From positions 16,849-80,848 of the forward strand of contig JAJRZD010000034.1 of the NCBI GenBank assembly GCA_024275415.1: a stretch of DNA of 64,000 nt, read 5' to 3'. The notes beneath the pieces are model-generated. The model was not told the origin of the DNA and did no database searches. It was given only the letters and a program-made list of their open reading frames with translations. Positions 1-9,452 of this stretch are shown piece after piece. Positions within the stretch are counted from its first letter, which is position 1, and every line of letters begins with the position of its first letter. The stretch comes from an archaeon. Lineage in GTDB: Archaea; Asgardarchaeota; Thorarchaeia; Thorarchaeales; Thorarchaeaceae. Both the position numbers and the translations under genes were made by a program.

Positions 1-440
1 TTGATACATCAGCACTCGTTACCAAGTTGGTAGTGCATGTTGAAAGCAAATACCCCTTAAGTCGAGTCTATATTCGCATAGGGATTGGATCCAAACTCCA
101 CTCAACACTCTTGCTCCGAGAATTAGTACGAAGGTTGCCTGCTTCACGTCTAGAAATGGTAGACGAACGAAACACTACCACTCAAGGAGGATATTTTAAA
201 GACCAATTCTCTGCAGAGCTGATAGCACTGCGCCCCGGTCGAGGGCACACAGCAGACGACTTGAAGCTGGAGCCAAAAAGAGGTTTCATCCGTGGACTAC
301 AACATCTTTTCACATGGTTGACCGATAATAAGGAAACCCTATCCATCGAGTCTGTCAGGCAAATCCTGAGGGGCGATATCACATTGGAAGACGCTCTCAG
401 CATTCATGAAACACCTGAAAAGAACTCCTCTACCGCCTGA
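1..440 (+). CDS. Hypothetical protein, 5'-truncated by the window edge
   Basis: Frame is open from the window start (DTSALVTKLVVHVESKYPLSR...) to a stop at 440. Confidence 0.5.
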   Translation, partial: DTSALVTKLVVHVESKYPLSRVYIRIGIGSKLHSTLLLRELVRRLPASRLEMVDERNTTTQGGYFKDQFSAELIALRPGRGHTADDLKLEPKRGFIRGLQHLFTWLTDNKETLSIESVRQILRGDITLEDALSIHETPEKNSSTA

Positions 441-2392
441 CCTACGACCTCTGGATTATCTGGCATCACTTTCGTTATCTCAGCTAGCCATGACGGGAAG
501 AACCGTTTAAGATAGGACGTCGCGAACCTCTGGTCAAGCATGACAATCACCCCACGATCGTCTAGCTTTCTGACTGGCCTACCGGCAGCCTGTATTGAGC
601 GAGTCATCGCGGGAAGCACATATGCATAATCCCTCCCCCTGCCGTTGAACCGTCTGTCATAATATTGTATCAATGCTTCTATTCGAGGAGTGGGCTTTGC
701 ATAAGGCACTCCCACTATGATTACACTCTCCATTGACGAACCAGGAAAATCCCCTCCTTCACTGTTCCTCCCTCCTTGTACTCCAAGCAACACTGCTCCT
801 TTCTCATTGCCCATTCTCTTGAATTCCATAATCATTTCATCATTGGCCTTGCTTTTTCCCCTTTGCATTTCCACAAAGAGCTTTTTGTCAAGTTTTCTTT
901 CAAGCCCTGATTTCAGCAAGTTCTTTGCAATTGCATAACTTGTTGTAAATATACCTGTGTTGCTGGGAGTTGCCCTCGCCACAGCGGTACAGTGTTCTAC
1001 CATCCTATCAAACACTGCCGAACTGCGTGACCGATAGGATGTGTCCAGCCCATCTATGACAATCCCTAACCGGTTCTTGGCAGCAAAAGGACTTTGAAAA
1101 GCCATTCTTGTAGCGTCCTTCCGAAGTCCTATCATCTCAGCATAAGCATTCAGAGGTGAGATGGTTCCTGACACAGCAACCGTGGCCCTCACTGACTTGA
1201 GAATCTGTCTTGTTACGGATGTCGGATCCAACGCGACCAGTTCAAGGGAAACCCTTCTGCTCCTGTTTGCACTGGTCGAAACACTCAGGATGAACGTGTA
1301 ATCGGTCTTGTTGATATGCTCCAGCCACCTAATCATGAATTCTGCCACGCGGAAAATTGCCGAACGTGGAAATTTACCTGCTCTAAGCAGTCCCTTCCGT
1401 ATCTTGACCCCCATTTCTCGCATTTGGATCAAAATGTCGCTATCTCCGTCCAACCCCGCCTCCTTAAGAGATGTGTTGAATACTCCCTGAGGGTCAAGAA
1501 TGACCTCATCGCCATCACTCATTCTTTGCGAGAGATCAATGATACACTTGGCCAGTCCCCTGCAGAATGCAGTGATAGGTCTTTCATTGAAATTCTTAGC
1601 CTCCCGCATGGCTGACCGGACGGTTCCGAGTGTCAAGGAGTCACTTGCAGAACCGAGTGCTGTGTCTGGTACATTGTGTGCTTCATCCTGAACAAGTATC
1701 ACCTCCGATAAAGGAGTTTCTAACTCGGGAATGAATGTCTGAAGGATGAATGGGTCAAAGATGTAAAGATATGAAAGAGCAATCACATCCACGACTTTCG
1801 CCAAGCTTTTCGCCAGCTCATATGGGCACATCTTCTGTGCCTTGCCGTATCTTACGATTTCAGGTGCGCTCATGACTTGGTCTGGGAGGTCGGCTAGGAG
1901 GTCTTCGGGAAGGATATTCCTCAAAGTTTCATAAAAGGGGCAACTACGGCTTGCCTTGAGCTGGCCACATACCTCGCTTATTGACACGGTTCCATCAGAA
2001 TTCTCAAGAACAAACGAATTGAGGCACATATGGTTACGTCCTCGAAAGGAGATTCCACTGATCATACCCTCTTCATCCATCATGGACAGCTCTTCCATCA
2101 CACGATCGAGCTGTTTGTGAGTACGTGCACAATAGAGTACTTTCCCGTCATTCTCCTTGACCCATGGCAATACGCCGGACAACGACACTACTGTTTTACC
2201 AAAGCCATTTGGCGCTTCGATGATGGACTGTCCCGCATCACGCACAACTTTCTCGATTAGTGCCATCATCGCTTCCTGTCCTTCCCTTGGATTTTTGTAG
2301 GGAAAGAAGTCCATGAATGTGAACTGGTCGCTCATCTGAGATTCACTTCCCTGTAAATACCAAGCTTGATAATCATGTTGCTCGCTGTCCAT
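404..2392 (-). CDS. XPD/Rad3-family DNA helicase
   Basis: 662 aa; Walker A-like EAPNGFGKT, DEAH box (VQDEAHN), C-terminal GRPVRKLDDRGVIVMLDQRF; Cys residues consistent with an Fe-S domain. Confidence 0.9.
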   Translation of the reverse strand: MDSEQHDYQAWYLQGSESQMSDQFTFMDFFPYKNPREGQEAMMALIEKVVRDAGQSIIEAPNGFGKTVVSLSGVLPWVKENDGKVLYCARTHKQLDRVMEELSMMDEEGMISGISFRGRNHMCLNSFVLENSDGTVSISEVCGQLKASRSCPFYETLRNILPEDLLADLPDQVMSAPEIVRYGKAQKMCPYELAKSLAKVVDVIALSYLYIFDPFILQTFIPELETPLSEVILVQDEAHNVPDTALGSASDSLTLGTVRSAMREAKNFNERPITAFCRGLAKCIIDLSQRMSDGDEVILDPQGVFNTSLKEAGLDGDSDILIQMREMGVKIRKGLLRAGKFPRSAIFRVAEFMIRWLEHINKTDYTFILSVSTSANRSRRVSLELVALDPTSVTRQILKSVRATVAVSGTISPLNAYAEMIGLRKDATRMAFQSPFAAKNRLGIVIDGLDTSYRSRSSAVFDRMVEHCTAVARATPSNTGIFTTSYAIAKNLLKSGLERKLDKKLFVEMQRGKSKANDEMIMEFKRMGNEKGAVLLGVQGGRNSEGGDFPGSSMESVIIVGVPYAKPTPRIEALIQYYDRRFNGRGRDYAYVLPAMTRSIQAAGRPVRKLDDRGVIVMLDQRFATSYLKRFFPSWLAEITKVMPDNPEVVGQAVEEFFSGVS

Positions 2393-2432
2393 GTACAGCG
2401 TGAATTGTTTTATAGTAAAGTCATATTCCTAG

Positions 2433-2789
2433 ATGTGGTTTCAAAAGATGAATGCTGACATCACCGAATTCGAATCGAGATACTCTGGAGGTTCGCTGCG
2501 AGTAAGGCTCATTGAGCTGGAGAATGGACTACTAGTCCTCCTCTCTGATGCAGAGCGATTCAGAATAGGACAGACCGCTATGGCGATACCTCCCGGACAA
2601 GGTCGTACAGAACCTACCTCTACTGGGGTATTTTCTGGTGCAATGGACTCCGCTTTGATAAGGACGATTGCTGAACGGATTGCTGCAATGACCGGACAGG
2701 CTTGCATGGTGGTGTCTGGCATCCGCGAGATGACTCGAAACATCATGATGGAAATTGTGGTGATACTCAAGAACCATCTTGTTGCATGA
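2433..2789 (+). CDS. Small conserved-type protein, possibly proteasome-assembly-chaperone-like
   Basis: 118 aa alpha/beta pattern; the chaperone resemblance is weak and from memory. Confidence 0.4.
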   Translation: MWFQKMNADITEFESRYSGGSLRVRLIELENGLLVLLSDAERFRIGQTAMAIPPGQGRTEPTSTGVFSGAMDSALIRTIAERIAAMTGQACMVVSGIREMTRNIMMEIVVILKNHLVA

Positions 2790-2985
2790 GATACTCAACG
2801 ACCTCTCTTGCCCACTTGCCGATATTCTCCTCGTCCAGAAGTCGCGTTAGGTAAGTGTTCCAGTCAATCTCAAGTGCCTTTCTCCACTCATCGAAAGCAA
2901 TCTTCACATTCTCTAACGCACTGATGTGATATGCGCAAAGGTCATCTTTCTCTGACCTGCGACCGCAGATTGCACAATCACTCAT
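2767..2985 (-). CDS. Hypothetical small zinc-binding protein
   Basis: MSDCAICGRRSEKDDLCAYH Cys/His motif; overlaps the 3' end of topA. Confidence 0.5.
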   Translation of the reverse strand: MSDCAICGRRSEKDDLCAYHISALENVKIAFDEWRKALEIDWNTYLTRLLDEENIGKWAREVVEYLMQQDGS

Positions 2986-5092
2986 CTTTTCTTTCTCCTT
3001 TCGCCCGTTGTTTCTCAAGTTTTTCTAGTGCTCCTTTTCTCCCTGGGCATTCAGTCCAGTTGATACAGGTTTCAAAGGCCCTTCTTCCTGACCCCACCTT
3101 TATCATATGGTGGCTGCAGTGGGGACACTCCTTGCCCAGTGGAACAATCCGCCCTTTCTGTGGGAGTGGAAACGTCTGGTCACATGTTCCTTGTCTGTAG
3201 TTCGAGCATCCTATGAAGCGTTTTCCAGTCTTCGGTGAACGGATAATCATCATCTTTCCGTCTTTGCATGTCGGACAAGTGCCGACCTCCTCACTCTCGT
3301 TCCAATAGCGTTGCAGTCCATTCACAAGATCTCTGCCTATCATATCCTCTTGTTCTTTGAACGAATTGAGTAGCTCGAGCAGGCTTTCTTTTGCATGGGC
3401 TAGGATGGTCTCTCTATCAGTTTCTCCTTGAAGGATCTTATCCATCTCACCTTGCAGCTCGCGAGTGAAATCAGGCGAGAGAAGCGTAGGGACATATTTT
3501 TGCAGGGTTTCGAACAGTGCATATCCAAGGGTTGACACTTCAAACCTATCATTTAGGGTGTATCCACGAGACCTGACGGAATCAACAATTCCCGCGCGTG
3601 TTGCCTTAGTTCCCAACCCTTTCTTTTCAAGGAGCCTAAGAAGGCTCGATGGATTGTACCTCCTCGGTGGTGCAGTCCGTTTCTCTTCAACGTCCACACG
3701 TACGATATCGACAGCATCGCCGATGTCCATTTCAGGAATAACCCTCTCTTGAACTGTCACATATTTCCCGTAATATCTCATCCAGCCTGCTTCAATCAAC
3801 CGTTGTCCCCGGCATACAAGGATATGGCCATTACATTTGACTTCGACCCGCGCTCTTTCTTTCTTTGCAGGTTTTCCAAAAAGCGCAAGGAATCTTCTGA
3901 CAATCAAATCGTATATCCGTTTCTCGCTTGGGGTCAATCTCCGAGACGCTCGCTCGCCAGTGGGATGGATTGCAGGATGTGCGGGATCTGTGCTTTTTCC
4001 TTGAGCAGGGGATAGTACCTTTTGTCCAATAATCTCTTTAATAATCGATTTGTATGATTTCTGCTCACTCAATTGAACCAGTATTTGCTTGACATCAATT
4101 GTTGGAGGAATCTTCTGGCTATTTGTTCGAGGATAAGATATTAGCCCTTCCAGATAGAGGGTCTGTGCTAGATTCAATGTACGACTTGGTTTGAACCCAA
4201 AGTGTCTGTAGGCTTCAGCCTGCAATCCTCCCAGATTGAAGGGGACTGGTGGAGGCTGGGAAACGATAGACCGCTTGATATCTCCAACAGTTCCTTTTCT
4301 CTCCTGAAGCCCGTTTGCTATTCGCACTGTCTTGACGCGATTGTCGATTCTACCTCTTGAATACTCCAAGTGGATTGCCGAGCCATTGCATATACCCTCA
4401 GCACTTATGTTCCAATAGGGTATCGGCACAAATACATTGATCTTCTTGTCCCTTTCAACAACCATCGCCAGAACAGGTCCTTGAACCCTCCCTGTAGATA
4501 CGATCTTGAACCATCCCGATGCATTCTTGATGGCGAGGGTCAATGCACGAGTAAGGTTTATTCCATATAGCCAATCAATCTCATGTCGAACCTGTCCTGC
4601 TTCTATCATCGGGAAATCAAGTTCTGTGCTGGCTTCATCGTACGCCTTCTGGAGTTCATTCTTAGTAAGGGTGGAGAATATCATCCTGCGTGCATCGTCC
4701 GAATCAATCCCGCAGGCGTATCTAAGAGTGAGGTAACCGATCAAACTCCCTTCTATGTCATAGTCTGTTGCAATGATGAACTCATCAATCTCTTTGGCAA
4801 GCCTCTTGATCAACCGGATTATCGGTTTGACGTTAGTTGCTTTTTTGTCCACTTCGTATTTTGGCACCCATTCCATGTCAAGGCGTGGATATGTCCATCC
4901 CTTCTCTACCTGTTTCAACTCGAATAGATGACCCAATGCATAGACCACATAAATTGCATGTCCCCCTCTTAAGCACTCGAAGTATGAAGCCCCTCTCTTC
5001 TTTATTTCCTGCGGGGCATTGTGCTCGTCAAGTGCGAATGCTAGCTTCCGAGCAGCTGTTGGTTTCTCGGAAATCACCATGATCTTGGACAT
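2978..5092 (-). CDS. topA: DNA topoisomerase I (type IA)
   Basis: 704 aa; TOPRIM start (MVISEKPTAARKLA), ATDYDIEG, GLISYPRTNSQ active-site Tyr region, C-terminal zinc fingers. Confidence 0.95.
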   Translation of the reverse strand: MSKIMVISEKPTAARKLAFALDEHNAPQEIKKRGASYFECLRGGHAIYVVYALGHLFELKQVEKGWTYPRLDMEWVPKYEVDKKATNVKPIIRLIKRLAKEIDEFIIATDYDIEGSLIGYLTLRYACGIDSDDARRMIFSTLTKNELQKAYDEASTELDFPMIEAGQVRHEIDWLYGINLTRALTLAIKNASGWFKIVSTGRVQGPVLAMVVERDKKINVFVPIPYWNISAEGICNGSAIHLEYSRGRIDNRVKTVRIANGLQERKGTVGDIKRSIVSQPPPVPFNLGGLQAEAYRHFGFKPSRTLNLAQTLYLEGLISYPRTNSQKIPPTIDVKQILVQLSEQKSYKSIIKEIIGQKVLSPAQGKSTDPAHPAIHPTGERASRRLTPSEKRIYDLIVRRFLALFGKPAKKERARVEVKCNGHILVCRGQRLIEAGWMRYYGKYVTVQERVIPEMDIGDAVDIVRVDVEEKRTAPPRRYNPSSLLRLLEKKGLGTKATRAGIVDSVRSRGYTLNDRFEVSTLGYALFETLQKYVPTLLSPDFTRELQGEMDKILQGETDRETILAHAKESLLELLNSFKEQEDMIGRDLVNGLQRYWNESEEVGTCPTCKDGKMMIIRSPKTGKRFIGCSNYRQGTCDQTFPLPQKGRIVPLGKECPHCSHHMIKVGSGRRAFETCINWTECPGRKGALEKLEKQRAKGERKDE

Positions 5093-5188
5093 GTTATCTC
5101 ACTCAACATTCTGGTCGCTAGTACGCTCTTTCATCCCACGATAGTCTTAAAAGCAGACCGCCAAAGCAGACCATCTGAGGTATAAAAT

Positions 5189-5605
5189 ATGAAACCTTGG
5201 TGGCCGAGGATAATTGTAAAACCCCGTGTACGACTTGGAAGACCTCGTTTCACGACTCCCACACGCCCTCCAGGCATAATATTATTCGGTCTTCTTTTCG
5301 TTGCTGTCTTATTCATCCTTGGTGGGAACATATACACGCTTGTTAGAACGCCACCTCCAATCGCCAGTGATGGTTCAGGAAATCCCATTCTTATTGCCCC
5401 TGCAGTCGATGTCCAACTAGGGCTCGAGGGGATTGTCGCATCTGTTATTGTGTTGATAGGCACAATTGGCCTTAGCCTCATATATTACGCATCCAGATAC
5501 ATATTCCAGCCTGGGTACGCGACAAGATTGCTCATCCTTGGAGTGATAGTGGCAGGAGTCGCATTTCTCGCCTTTGCCTATCTATTTAATATCAAGACAT
5601 CATGA
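5189..5605 (+). CDS. OST3/OST6-like membrane protein lacking the thioredoxin domain
   Basis: 138 aa, 3 TM segments; GGNIYTLVRTPPPIASDGSGNP...VQLGLEGIVASVIVLIGTIGLSLIYYASRY resembles the IRGPP...QFVAE region of OST3/6. Confidence 0.5.
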   Translation: MKPWWPRIIVKPRVRLGRPRFTTPTRPPGIILFGLLFVAVLFILGGNIYTLVRTPPPIASDGSGNPILIAPAVDVQLGLEGIVASVIVLIGTIGLSLIYYASRYIFQPGYATRLLILGVIVAGVAFLAFAYLFNIKTS

Positions 5606-5632
5606 GGTACACTTGCATCCTGCATGTACCTC
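5604..5632 (+). terminator. Hairpin after the 138-aa ORF
   Basis: GAGGTACA...TGTACCTC 8-bp stem overlapping the stop codon. Confidence 0.35.
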
Positions 5633-5681
5633 ACCATGTTCCTATCTACGAATCCGATTGGGACTGACTTCTGATGCTAAT

Positions 5682-6467
5682 TCACTCTAGGAATGAAAAC
5701 TCGAACTTTCTCTCATCCTGAAGATACTTGAGCATATCCTGAGCTATTCTTAGTTTGAGTTCCTTTCGAGGAGATGCGAGAAAGTGATCTGTGTACCCTG
5801 GTTTCGACCACTTCCCGACAACGTTACCAAAGTCCATTCCTGCAAGAATGATCCTTTTAGGTGAATAATGGGATATGATGAAACAAGCTCTGTCCCCATC
5901 CGTGAACCCTCCCCACAAGAACACATTGTGCAGAGGTTCCACTTGCGTACTCCCTAGAACATGGACCATCTCTGGGGCCAGACGTGACACAACGTCCATG
6001 TTGTCACCATGAGCATGTACAATGGGGATTGCACCAGCATCTACAGCAGATAAGATGTCCCGAGTATTCCCGTCAAGGTCTGTTACGACGAACTGGCAAT
6101 CCATTCCGGCATCGTTCAATGCTGACACCGCCCCATCTGCTGCGATGCGAACTGCCTCTCTGATAGGCTTTCTATCCATCACAATATCTAGATGGCGCCC
6201 TAACGAAGGACCGCTTCCAAAAACGACCACATCTTTCCCTCGGATAGTCGTTGCAAGATGATGCAAGAGTGGTTCTGGATTCGAGTCTGTTAGTATCTCA
6301 CTCAATAACTCGGCAGCCCTATAGTCGCATTGGACATCAATTTGTAACTTTCTGACAATGTCAAAGTAGAGTGGTTCCCACTCACTCCACTTCACGATGA
6401 TATTCCTCCCATCATCCCTTACCTCATATAATCTTCTCAATCCTCTTACCAATATCAGAGAGACCAA
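5682..6467 (-). CDS. mptE: 6-hydroxymethyl-7,8-dihydropterin pyrophosphokinase, MptE-like (DUF115)
   Basis: 261 aa; VVFGSGPSL and VTDLDGN motifs; adjacent to DHPS. Confidence 0.8.
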   Translation of the reverse strand: MVSLILVRGLRRLYEVRDDGRNIIVKWSEWEPLYFDIVRKLQIDVQCDYRAAELLSEILTDSNPEPLLHHLATTIRGKDVVVFGSGPSLGRHLDIVMDRKPIREAVRIAADGAVSALNDAGMDCQFVVTDLDGNTRDILSAVDAGAIPIVHAHGDNMDVVSRLAPEMVHVLGSTQVEPLHNVFLWGGFTDGDRACFIISHYSPKRIILAGMDFGNVVGKWSKPGYTDHFLASPRKELKLRIAQDMLKYLQDERKFEFSFLE

Positions 6468-7611
6468 AATAGGTCATCATTTTTATCTTGCCCACAAGCC
6501 CCCTTATCTGCCGGTCTGTCCCCATTATCAACATGTCAGTCTTTTCAATGGCATGGTCAATGGTATCATAATGATATGCTGCATCTCCTCCGAGTGCAAG
6601 CATCTCCTGCTTTATTATCAATGCAGCTGGAGCCGATAACCCTCGCAGGACTATCTGGTTCATGACTCCCTTTTGAGATAACTCGTGTCGTATCTCACCC
6701 CCTACGCCAATCTTCTCAAGCAAAAGCTCAACCTCATGCCTATCTGACAGCGCAAGAACCTCAATCTGTCCGTCATAAACGGTGTTAACACTAAGAGCCT
6801 CTCCAACCTTTGACGCGATACATGCCTCTGCAACATCATGTGCACGTATCACATCTACTCCCTTCATGACCGCAATGGACGTAACGGCAACCGTGCCAGT
6901 AAGCCGCTTCTCCGGATTAGGTTCCCCCAAAAGGGCTCCGATGAATGCCTTCCGTGAAACTCCTACTAGGATGGGCCTTCCGAAGATATGAAATCGAGTC
7001 AATCTCCGAAGAATGTCAAAATCAACCTCTGGGGGTTTGCCAAAGCCGATTCCTGGATCCAAAATTACCTTCTCTAACTCTATCCTATTGCGCTTCGCAA
7101 TCGCTATGCTTTCCTCTAATGATGCATATGATGCGTTAGCTGAAGAACACCCATCAGGACAGTTGGACATCAGGACAACAGGTATCGCTCTCTCTGCAAT
7201 GAGTTTCGCCATTTCTGAATCCCCTTTGAGCCCTGACACATCATTCACAATGTCTGCTCCCATATCAAGAGCAATCTCAGCAACGGTGGATGAAGTCGTA
7301 TCGATCGAGATTGGGAGGCTTGTTTCTTTACGAATGATTCCCATTGCAAAAGACACCCTCTCCAACTCTTTCTCCTCTTCCACTTTCGTGGTTCCGTAGA
7401 CTCCTGATGGGGCAGTCGACGCCCCTCCGATATCGATTATGGTCGCTCCCTGAGATTCCATTGTCCGGACGCAATTCCGTAAGGATTCTTCATCCCCAAA
7501 TACAGATCTCTGGTAGAACGATTCTGGCGATAGGTTGATGACTCCCATGACTCTTACTGGGTTGTCACCGCCAATTGCCAGCCCCTTGATGGTCATTGCA
7601 TCTCTCCGCAT
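6424..7611 (-). CDS. folP: Dihydropteroate synthase
   Basis: VMGVINLSPESFYQ, IDIGGASTAPSG, ILDPGIGFGKP motifs; start placed at MRRDAMTIKG. Confidence 0.9.
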   Translation of the reverse strand: MRRDAMTIKGLAIGGDNPVRVMGVINLSPESFYQRSVFGDEESLRNCVRTMESQGATIIDIGGASTAPSGVYGTTKVEEEKELERVSFAMGIIRKETSLPISIDTTSSTVAEIALDMGADIVNDVSGLKGDSEMAKLIAERAIPVVLMSNCPDGCSSANASYASLEESIAIAKRNRIELEKVILDPGIGFGKPPEVDFDILRRLTRFHIFGRPILVGVSRKAFIGALLGEPNPEKRLTGTVAVTSIAVMKGVDVIRAHDVAEACIASKVGEALSVNTVYDGQIEVLALSDRHEVELLLEKIGVGGEIRHELSQKGVMNQIVLRGLSAPAALIIKQEMLALGGDAAYHYDTIDHAIEKTDMLIMGTDRQIRGLVGKIKMMTYFGLSDIGKRIEKII

Positions 7612-7702
7612 CTGGGATTCCCCGCTGGCATTGACCCCATGGAAGGAAATAAAACATAGCTCTATTTGGCAAGCTCGCCCAAAACCTAGGAGGCAGTATC
7701 TC

Positions 7703-8845
7703 ATGAACGGAGAACTACAACGCACCCACTTGTATGATTGGCACAAGCAACACGGCGATCTCGTCCCCTTCGGCGGTTGGGAGATGCCTGTCCGCTACTC
7801 TGACATCCGCGAGGAACACATGGCTGTACGCAATTCAGTAGGATTGTTTGACACTTCACATATGACTCGCTACGTCATCTCTGGTTCACAAGCCGTAGAT
7901 TTTCTCCAACGAGTGACGACGAACAACGTGCGCAAGTTGGCGATTAATGGGGGTCATTACTCAACGTGCCTTAACGAGAAAGGCGGGGTACGGGATGACC
8001 TCATGTTGTATAGGATTGGTGAGGCTGAGTTCATCTGGGTGACGAATGCTGCGAACGGGCCGAAGATACATGCGCATCTTCTCAATCATGCTAAAGATTA
8101 TGATGTCACCATAACCGACAGATCCAGAGATATTGTGATGATTGCGGTTCAAGGCCCCAATGCAATGCCTCTTCTTTCAAAGATGGCTGGGAAACAGATA
8201 GATTACGGTCGTTTCACATGTAACCCCGTGAGGCTGGCAGGATATGATACCTATTTGTGCAGAACCGGCTATACTGGTGAGGACGGTGGTGAGATTCTTC
8301 TCTTGGACACTCCCTATGGGGACGAGGGCAATGCAAAGGCAATAGGCTTCTGGGAGGAGATACTACGCGAGGGAGATGAATTCGGGATACACCCCTGTGG
8401 TCTTGGTGCACGTGACTCGACCCGCCTTGAGGCCGGGTTCGTGCTGTACGGGCATGAGCTGAACGAGGAAACATCACCAATTGAGGCAGCGATACCTTAT
8501 GCGGTGAAGCTTAAGGTCGAGCCCCACTACATCGGCTATGATACTGTGTACAGGCATAAGAAAGAAGGAGTTTCAAAGAAACGGATTGGGTTCGTAATGA
8601 TTGACAGAGGAATTCCTAGAGAAGAGTATCCCATTCTCCTCGATGGGACTCAAATAGGGGTCACCACTAGCGGTGGACTCTCTCCAGTCCTGAAGACAGG
8701 GATTGGGATGGGATATGTGCCCCCTGATACGGTAAAAGAAGGGGACATCATCGAGATTGACATAAAGGGAAGGATTCGGAAGGCAAAGGTCAAGAAGTGG
8801 CCCTTTTATGACCCCGACGAGTATGGTGCAACAAGGTCGCAATGA
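7703..8845 (+). CDS. gcvT: Aminomethyltransferase (glycine cleavage T protein)
   Basis: MNGELQRTHLYDWHKQHGDLVPFGGWEMPVRYSDIREEH...GLFDTSHM; GYTGEDGGEIL. Confidence 0.95.
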   Translation: MNGELQRTHLYDWHKQHGDLVPFGGWEMPVRYSDIREEHMAVRNSVGLFDTSHMTRYVISGSQAVDFLQRVTTNNVRKLAINGGHYSTCLNEKGGVRDDLMLYRIGEAEFIWVTNAANGPKIHAHLLNHAKDYDVTITDRSRDIVMIAVQGPNAMPLLSKMAGKQIDYGRFTCNPVRLAGYDTYLCRTGYTGEDGGEILLLDTPYGDEGNAKAIGFWEEILREGDEFGIHPCGLGARDSTRLEAGFVLYGHELNEETSPIEAAIPYAVKLKVEPHYIGYDTVYRHKKEGVSKKRIGFVMIDRGIPREEYPILLDGTQIGVTTSGGLSPVLKTGIGMGYVPPDTVKEGDIIEIDIKGRIRKAKVKKWPFYDPDEYGATRSQ

Positions 8846-8899
8846 CCAAAGAAAGAATTCATTAGGAGCATATGACCTGCACTCAGATGGTTGATAATC

Positions 8900-9289
8900 A
8901 TGACCGAGATACCTAGCGATTTGAAGTATAGCCGAGAGCATGAGTGGGTTAAGGTCGAGAATGACATCGTCATAGTTGGGATTACCGACTACGCTCAGAA
9001 TTCACTTCATGAGATCACATACGTGGAGATAAATGAGGTGGGTACTACCCTTGAAGCAAACCAGGAATGCGGTCTTGTTGAATCCATGAAGGCATCTTCT
9101 GACATTTTCACCCCCTTGGCTGGTGAGATAGTGGAAGTCAACTCGAAGTTGGAGGATTCCCCGGAGCTGGTCAATGAATCCCCCTATGGTGAAGGATGGA
9201 TGTTTAAGATCAAGCCATCGAATCTGGATGCCGATCTCGCTGCTCTCATGGATTCAGACGCATACCGCGAGTATATCGAGTCCCTATAA
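8900..9289 (+). CDS. gcvH: Glycine cleavage system H protein
   Basis: YSREHEWVKV...GLVESMKASSDIFTPLAGEIVEVN lipoylation motif. Confidence 0.95.
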   Translation: MTEIPSDLKYSREHEWVKVENDIVIVGITDYAQNSLHEITYVEINEVGTTLEANQECGLVESMKASSDIFTPLAGEIVEVNSKLEDSPELVNESPYGEGWMFKIKPSNLDADLAALMDSDAYREYIESL

Positions 9290-9452
9290 TGGGCCCTCTC
9301 CCATTGAGAGATACTCATCTCTCAATCTCTCTTTCTTTATCGCCAATGCCCCTCCTGTGTATTAGTTCAATAATCCCACAATGCGTAACCTTTAAAGAGA
9401 ATCAGAAAATTGCTCGGTCTGACGTTGAGTCAGAACGGAGAGAGCACTCTGT

